Assembly: GCA_013044465.1 (NCBI GenBank)
Contig: JABEUL010000186.1
Span: 1 to 17,012, forward strand
DNA from: Acidimicrobiales bacterium
Lineage (GTDB): Bacteria > Actinomycetota > Acidimicrobiia > Acidimicrobiales > JABEUL01
Length of the DNA stretch: 17,012 nucleotides
Reading direction: 5' to 3'
Translations under genes and position numbers: made by a program
Shown here: positions 13,651 through 17,012 of the stretch, in pieces
How the letters are laid out: every line of letters begins with the position of its first letter
Numbering within the stretch: the first letter of the stretch is position 1
Notes under the pieces: generated by a model
The model's input: the letters and a program-made list of their open reading frames with translations, nothing else
Told to the model about the DNA's origin: nothing
Databases searched by the model: none

Positions 13651-14184
13651 TTAGCTGTCAGCTGTCCACAAATTCATCGCCCGAAATATTCCAAGGCTCG
13701 GAAATAAAGAATTCGTTTGTCCCCTGGGGTTCTTACTTCCATGATTGACCACTACTCCGCTGTAAACGGAAGTGCCGACTGAGATCTCGATTGTCTAACC
13801 AGATTCGACTACAGTTTGCGCCCTTTCGGATTAGACTTGTGAAATGGCTCAATCGATTCCTGCCTCCATGCCACGTCATCGAAGGGTTTCATCGAACTGG
13901 TTAGTGAGATGCATGGCAACCTCGATTTCTTTCTAATTCACCACTAGCAATTCTACTACTTGGCGAAGGGAGAGCCTATGCATTAATAGGATATCCGTGG
14001 CTTTCGAACTACCAGAAATGGCCTCCTCGATCCTGTCACTCTAACCTAACTCTCCACTTTTAGCAAGCCTTGCAGTAATTAACCCAGCATCGTTGTAGTA
14101 GTCGGCATTGCCCATTCTATGGCTCCAAAGCCTTCGAACCCTAGTCTGAGAATCCTGTAGATTCAACTTCGCCTTAATAGACAT
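13651..14184 (-). pseudogene. Probable decayed gene, upstream member of the small-gene operon
   Basis: From ATG 14182-14184 (with GGAGG about eleven bases upstream) one frame runs 178 codons to TAA 13651-13653, one base before the GTG of the next gene. It is interrupted by six stops at 14043, 13935, 13878, 13851, 13833 and 13797 (first base on the minus strand). The pieces read well, for example GNADYYNDAGLITARLAKSG, SDRIEEAISGSSKATDILLM and TIEISVGTSVYSGVVVNHGS. Each stop is one transition from a sense codon (CAA, CAG, CGA or TGG). The spacing to the next gene supports a real former coding sequence, but six stops in 178 codons is only moderately fewer than chance would give. No family is recognised. 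Confidence 0.4.
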
Positions 14185-14374
14185 TAAATTCAACACCTCC
14201 ATAAGTCGAGTCCTCAAACAAGCTGAGCCTTTCAATATCACGTTGCTCGCCAATTTCTTTTTAGAGATTTGAGCCTATTTGCAATAAAACCTCAATCGTA
14301 AGTAAATTGACTCAATGCAATGACCTCATTTACCTCAACCAACAATTACTTTCAACGTGGTTTCAAAGTTAAAC

Positions 14375-14902
14375 TTAAGATTTTGACACTTTCACCAATT
14401 GGATCAGCATAAGGGACATTGTCTTGTCAGCTATCTTCTCGAGTGAACCAACAATGCCATTCGAGGACATTTCTATATAGGCGCCACTGGCTGACGCTAG
14501 AAGCATGCCCCCTTACGTACCCAGAGGTATTCATAGTGTAGAAATTCCATCAATAATCATAGGGCTAATCATCGGCTTGGTTAGAGGTAAATTCTGCCAA
14601 TTCATTAGGGCTTTCATGTGAGCTGCGATCCAAGATCCCCTTCCCGCCATAATTTCGATAGATACAATTTTTCATGCAACATAAATGCGTTCACACTGGA
14701 AAATATATCGAGTAACTTGATGACCTAATACTGCTGTAGATTCTTATTAAATTTCGTTTGCACATTCTTCGGGAGTGGCAGATGATGCATTTACTTGTGG
14801 AGAATTACTGCCAGATACTAGTAATCAAGCAACAATAAAAAGTGCGATCAAAAACCACTTGCCAGTTTTTTTGAAATTGGTCGTTCCGTCCACTACATTC
14901 AC
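14375..14902 (-). pseudogene. Possible decayed gene for a secreted or membrane-anchored protein
   Basis: From GTG 14900-14902 one frame runs 176 codons to TAA 14375-14377. It opens like a signal peptide: KKTGKWFLIALFIVA, an in-frame TGA (14825-14827), then LLVSGSNSPQVNASSATPEE. Further on, RGSWIAAHMKALMNWQ and GAYIEMSSNGIVGSLEKIAD read like protein. Six internal stops (TGA, TAA-TAA, TGA, TGA, TAA) interrupt it, all one transition away from Trp, Arg or Gln codons. This density is not far below random, so the claim rests mainly on the signal-like start and the coherent tail. Between 14185 and 14374 I see nothing. Confidence 0.3.
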
Positions 14903-15011
14903 AATCTTGTCTTATTAAGCCTACCCCGAACCCATTCATGATTCCAGACAATTCCAATGCCCATAGTGAACTCGAAGGCCTTTAGCATTAATTACAAAAC
15001 AGAAAGTCGAC

Positions 15012-15134
15012 ATAACTACCTTTAATATTAGAAATCGGAATGATACCGTTATGAGGCAGCTAAAAATAAAGGCTGCAGAACATGGTCATTCACTCGAAGA
15101 ACAAATTCATGAAATTCTTTTTCGGTATTTCTAG
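15012..15134 (+). pseudogene. Remnant of a FitA-type ribbon-helix-helix antitoxin
   Basis: The frame ITTFNIRNRNDTVMRQLKIK continues AAEHGHSLEEQIHEILFRYF and ends at TAG 15132-15134. This is the ribbon-helix-helix core of FitA-type antitoxins ('iTvRnl.d.v...Lr.rAaeHGrSmEeE.reIL'). The codon where the start is expected (15012-15014) is ATA instead of ATG, and the frame stops right after the second helix, about 30 residues short of usual FitA proteins. An ATG at 15051 could start only a 27-residue piece lacking the DNA-contacting strand. No FitB PIN-domain toxin follows. I read it as a dead antitoxin gene. Confidence 0.6.
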
Positions 15135-15181
15135 CCTGAGTTTGCTAGCACTTTTAGACTACTATAGGTATTACAATAAAT

Positions 15182-16987
15182 ATGGCTAGTTCAACCGAAG
15201 CACAAATAGTTAAACCACACTTTCCGGTTAATAAACTAATGCTGTTTTTTGATACGTGTTTTCTCCTAGTAGCTCCGATAGCTTCGTTTTTTATTTTTCG
15301 AATTAAGCTTATGTCTCTTGCTGATTTACCTGATCCAAGTATGCATACAACATATATAGTCGATCCACGTTCCATATTCACTCGATATGCAACTCTATTT
15401 GAACCAACTGCCAGACTTCGAGAAGGTGCGAGGGTGGGGTTTTTGGTGCCAGCACGTGCCATGTATTTGCTTTTTGGTGCGTTAGACGGCTTTATTGTCC
15501 TTAGGTATCTACTAATTCTTATAGCAATTATTCCGCTTTATAGTTTGTTGTCCTCGATATTTAATAGGCCAATAGCAGCAACTGGAGTACTACTTATCCT
15601 CACCAACCCTGTCGTAATTACAGCGTTGGGTACAGACTATCCCGATGGAGCAGTGATTTGCTATTTGGTGGGCGCCACGTGCTTATTGGCGCTATCACTA
15701 GAGAAAGATCATAGTATTTTCTTCACTGTGGTGGCTGGTCTGCTGCTCACCCTCGCACTATGGTCACATGGAGGATCTACTCCTTATATTTTTTCGGCAT
15801 TGATTTGTTATTTTGTTCTGCTGGGCAACTGGCGGTTAATTGCGAGAACTCTTGCTGTGCTTGCTTCGAGCTTTTTAGCAACTACTGCTCTTCTAACAGT
15901 TCTTTCAGGGGTCGAAATCGGGCAGTATGATTTCATCCTCCCGACATTCGAGTCTGCTAAATTTTTAAGTACTTCAGCACAGGAAAGTATCTGGCATACA
16001 TCTACATTGGGATGGCTCCTTGGACTTCCGTATCTATTGGTGCCTGTTGTGGTAGCAGTTTTGTCAGTTTTGTTTTTGATTAGGTGCTCCAGCTTGACCA
16101 AGACTCAAATTTACATTTTCTTGGTATGTTTTGCTTCTACGGGTATTGCTTTCTTATTGCAGTTTTTTGGCAAATTTCAGGCGCTTGAGAATCACTACTT
16201 CTCCTCCATGCTTTCGGCCCAGACATTAGTTGCAATCACCATGATTGTTGGTTTGTTTGGCATAAGACTGAGCGCAAAAAGTAACTATAGCTGGGGAATA
16301 TTTCTTGTTGTAGCTATTATTGCAGAAGTATTTAGTTGGGGAGAGTTCTCACCCGCAATATCGTGGTGGCCACTTGGAGCTTGCATTGGCCTTGCGTGTG
16401 TTATCGGAGCATCGCTTAGCCTATTTTATTTCAGAAACAGATTGACGATACTGTCAATTTTGACTGCGTTCTTGGCGGTACTAATGCTTTTGACAACTGC
16501 TTCCACGCCCAACTCTATTTCCCTTTCGCCATTGGATCCTAGAGCGCAATATAGTTCAGCATTAGGTGGAAGTAGTTACTCTTCAGTATCAGAGTATATT
16601 GTTACTTCAGAGCTGAGTCACTTTGTTGGGAAACCAAGTTATAAAGGTGAAATTCTTCTTATGTGGTTTCAGTGGAGTGAAGTCCCCTACCTGCTTGAGC
16701 CTATTGGGATTTATCATGCCGGATTCAACTCGTTGCCACAGAGTCCCCCTTTCCTATCTCAAGCGGACATGAACATGATATCTGAGCGTAAGGCTGCCCA
16801 GATATTAATTCTCGGAAAAAGTGGAGACTCGTTCGGTGGAGCCATGAGATCACTTTCTCGTTATATGCCCAAACTTGTATCCGCTAAAATATGGCTCTTC
16901 GCGCCAATCCGTGGGTCATTTATGCGGCTTTCCGTCCTGGAAGCATTGGGCAGTAGCCACCTCGGTCGAGAAGACAGAGTGCTATGA
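15182..16987 (+). CDS. Multi-pass GT-C-like membrane protein (glycosyltransferase 39/PMT-like)
   Basis: The 601-residue integral membrane protein has about 12 hydrophobic segments, roughly at 20-41, 102-122, 131-149, 156-173, 178-195, 201-216, 220-241, 278-300, 308-329, 345-362, 371-384, 396-417 and 421-438. A soluble, probably extracytoplasmic C-terminal part follows, from about 440 to the end. The large first loop contains acidic residues (DLPDPS at 48-53, DPRSIF at 61-66), where GT-C enzymes keep their catalytic or metal-binding acids, and VITALGTDYPDGA (145-157) matches a motif of actinobacterial GT-C-like proteins. Such enzymes transfer sugars from polyprenyl-phosphate donors to envelope acceptors; here both are unknown. 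No Shine-Dalgarno sequence precedes the ATG. Its stop overlaps the ATG of the next gene (ATGA at 16984-16987), so it is probably the first gene of an operon leaving the window. Confidence 0.7.
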   Translation: MASSTEAQIVKPHFPVNKLMLFFDTCFLLVAPIASFFIFRIKLMSLADLPDPSMHTTYIVDPRSIFTRYATLFEPTARLREGARVGFLVPARAMYLLFGALDGFIVLRYLLILIAIIPLYSLLSSIFNRPIAATGVLLILTNPVVITALGTDYPDGAVICYLVGATCLLALSLEKDHSIFFTVVAGLLLTLALWSHGGSTPYIFSALICYFVLLGNWRLIARTLAVLASSFLATTALLTVLSGVEIGQYDFILPTFESAKFLSTSAQESIWHTSTLGWLLGLPYLLVPVVVAVLSVLFLIRCSSLTKTQIYIFLVCFASTGIAFLLQFFGKFQALENHYFSSMLSAQTLVAITMIVGLFGIRLSAKSNYSWGIFLVVAIIAEVFSWGEFSPAISWWPLGACIGLACVIGASLSLFYFRNRLTILSILTAFLAVLMLLTTASTPNSISLSPLDPRAQYSSALGGSSYSSVSEYIVTSELSHFVGKPSYKGEILLMWFQWSEVPYLLEPIGIYHAGFNSLPQSPPFLSQADMNMISERKAAQILILGKSGDSFGGAMRSLSRYMPKLVSAKIWLFAPIRGSFMRLSVLEALGSSHLGREDRVL

Positions 16988-17012
16988 GGTTGTCTGTTGA
17001 TTTAAATCCGAA
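16984..17012 (+). CDS. Start of the next gene, cut by the window edge
   Basis: An ATG at 16984-16986 overlaps the TGA of the membrane-protein gene as ATGA and opens MRLSVDLNP before the window ends. The 4-base overlap suggests translational coupling. Nothing can be said about its function. Confidence 0.45.

Noticed and set aside
13651..14902. Stop-codon reassignment (for example TGA as Trp) to explain the interrupted frames
   Set aside because: All three stop codons occur internally, and the intact genes in this window end normally with TAA, TAG and TGA; decay or chance is simpler.
1..17012. CRISPR array, tRNA or rRNA genes, insertion sequences
   Set aside because: No regularly spaced repeats, cloverleaf-like sequence, rRNA segment or transposase frame with terminal repeats was found on reading.

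Overview
This is a moderately AT-rich bacterial window that looks actinobacterial, and most like the Acidimicrobiia. The grounds are frequent GTG starts, a DUF3089-type secreted lipoprotein, a soluble M48 peptidase, an acyl-CoA catabolic cluster built from actinobacterial-looking ligase, dehydrogenase and thiolase genes, and a GT-C-like membrane protein. The lineage is inferred from gene content and style only; there is no rRNA or other marker gene.

Left part (1-3500). A minus-strand AAA ATPase of the AAA_15/AAA_21 (RloA/AbiLi-like) kind runs off the left edge. Divergent from it is a two-gene set: a short HicA-like protein whose frame breaks at a run of five T, and a 119-residue protein of unknown family. 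If the break is bridged, the two genes join by a 4-base ATGA overlap. A soluble M48 metallopeptidase and an orphan ribbon-helix-helix antitoxin-like gene follow.

Centre (3530-10921). A secreted DUF3089 esterase-like lipoprotein converges on an isochorismatase-fold hydrolase, with a hairpin between them. Next is a compact minus-strand operon, in transcription order: acyl-CoA dehydrogenase, nitroreductase-family flavoprotein, a 114-residue protein resembling a stand-alone integrase SAM-like (core-binding) domain, acyl-CoA ligase, and an SCP-x-like thiolase. Its gaps are 34, 2, 2 and 15 bases, each with a recognisable Shine-Dalgarno sequence. The set would activate, dehydrogenate and cleave an unknown acyl-CoA. 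Hydratase and hydroxyacyl-CoA dehydrogenase steps are not encoded here. Upstream of the operon is an unusual cluster of five short dyads within about 100 bp, a good candidate regulatory region.

Right part (10922-17012). A HEAT-repeat protein is followed by about 3.5 kb, mainly minus strand, of small unrecognised genes, some in translationally coupled pairs (stop/start ATGA overlaps), mixed with what look like decayed genes. At its right end is a plus-strand relic of a FitA-type antitoxin. The window ends with a large multi-pass GT-C-like membrane protein overlapping the start of the next gene by ATGA. No tRNA, rRNA, CRISPR array or insertion sequence was seen.
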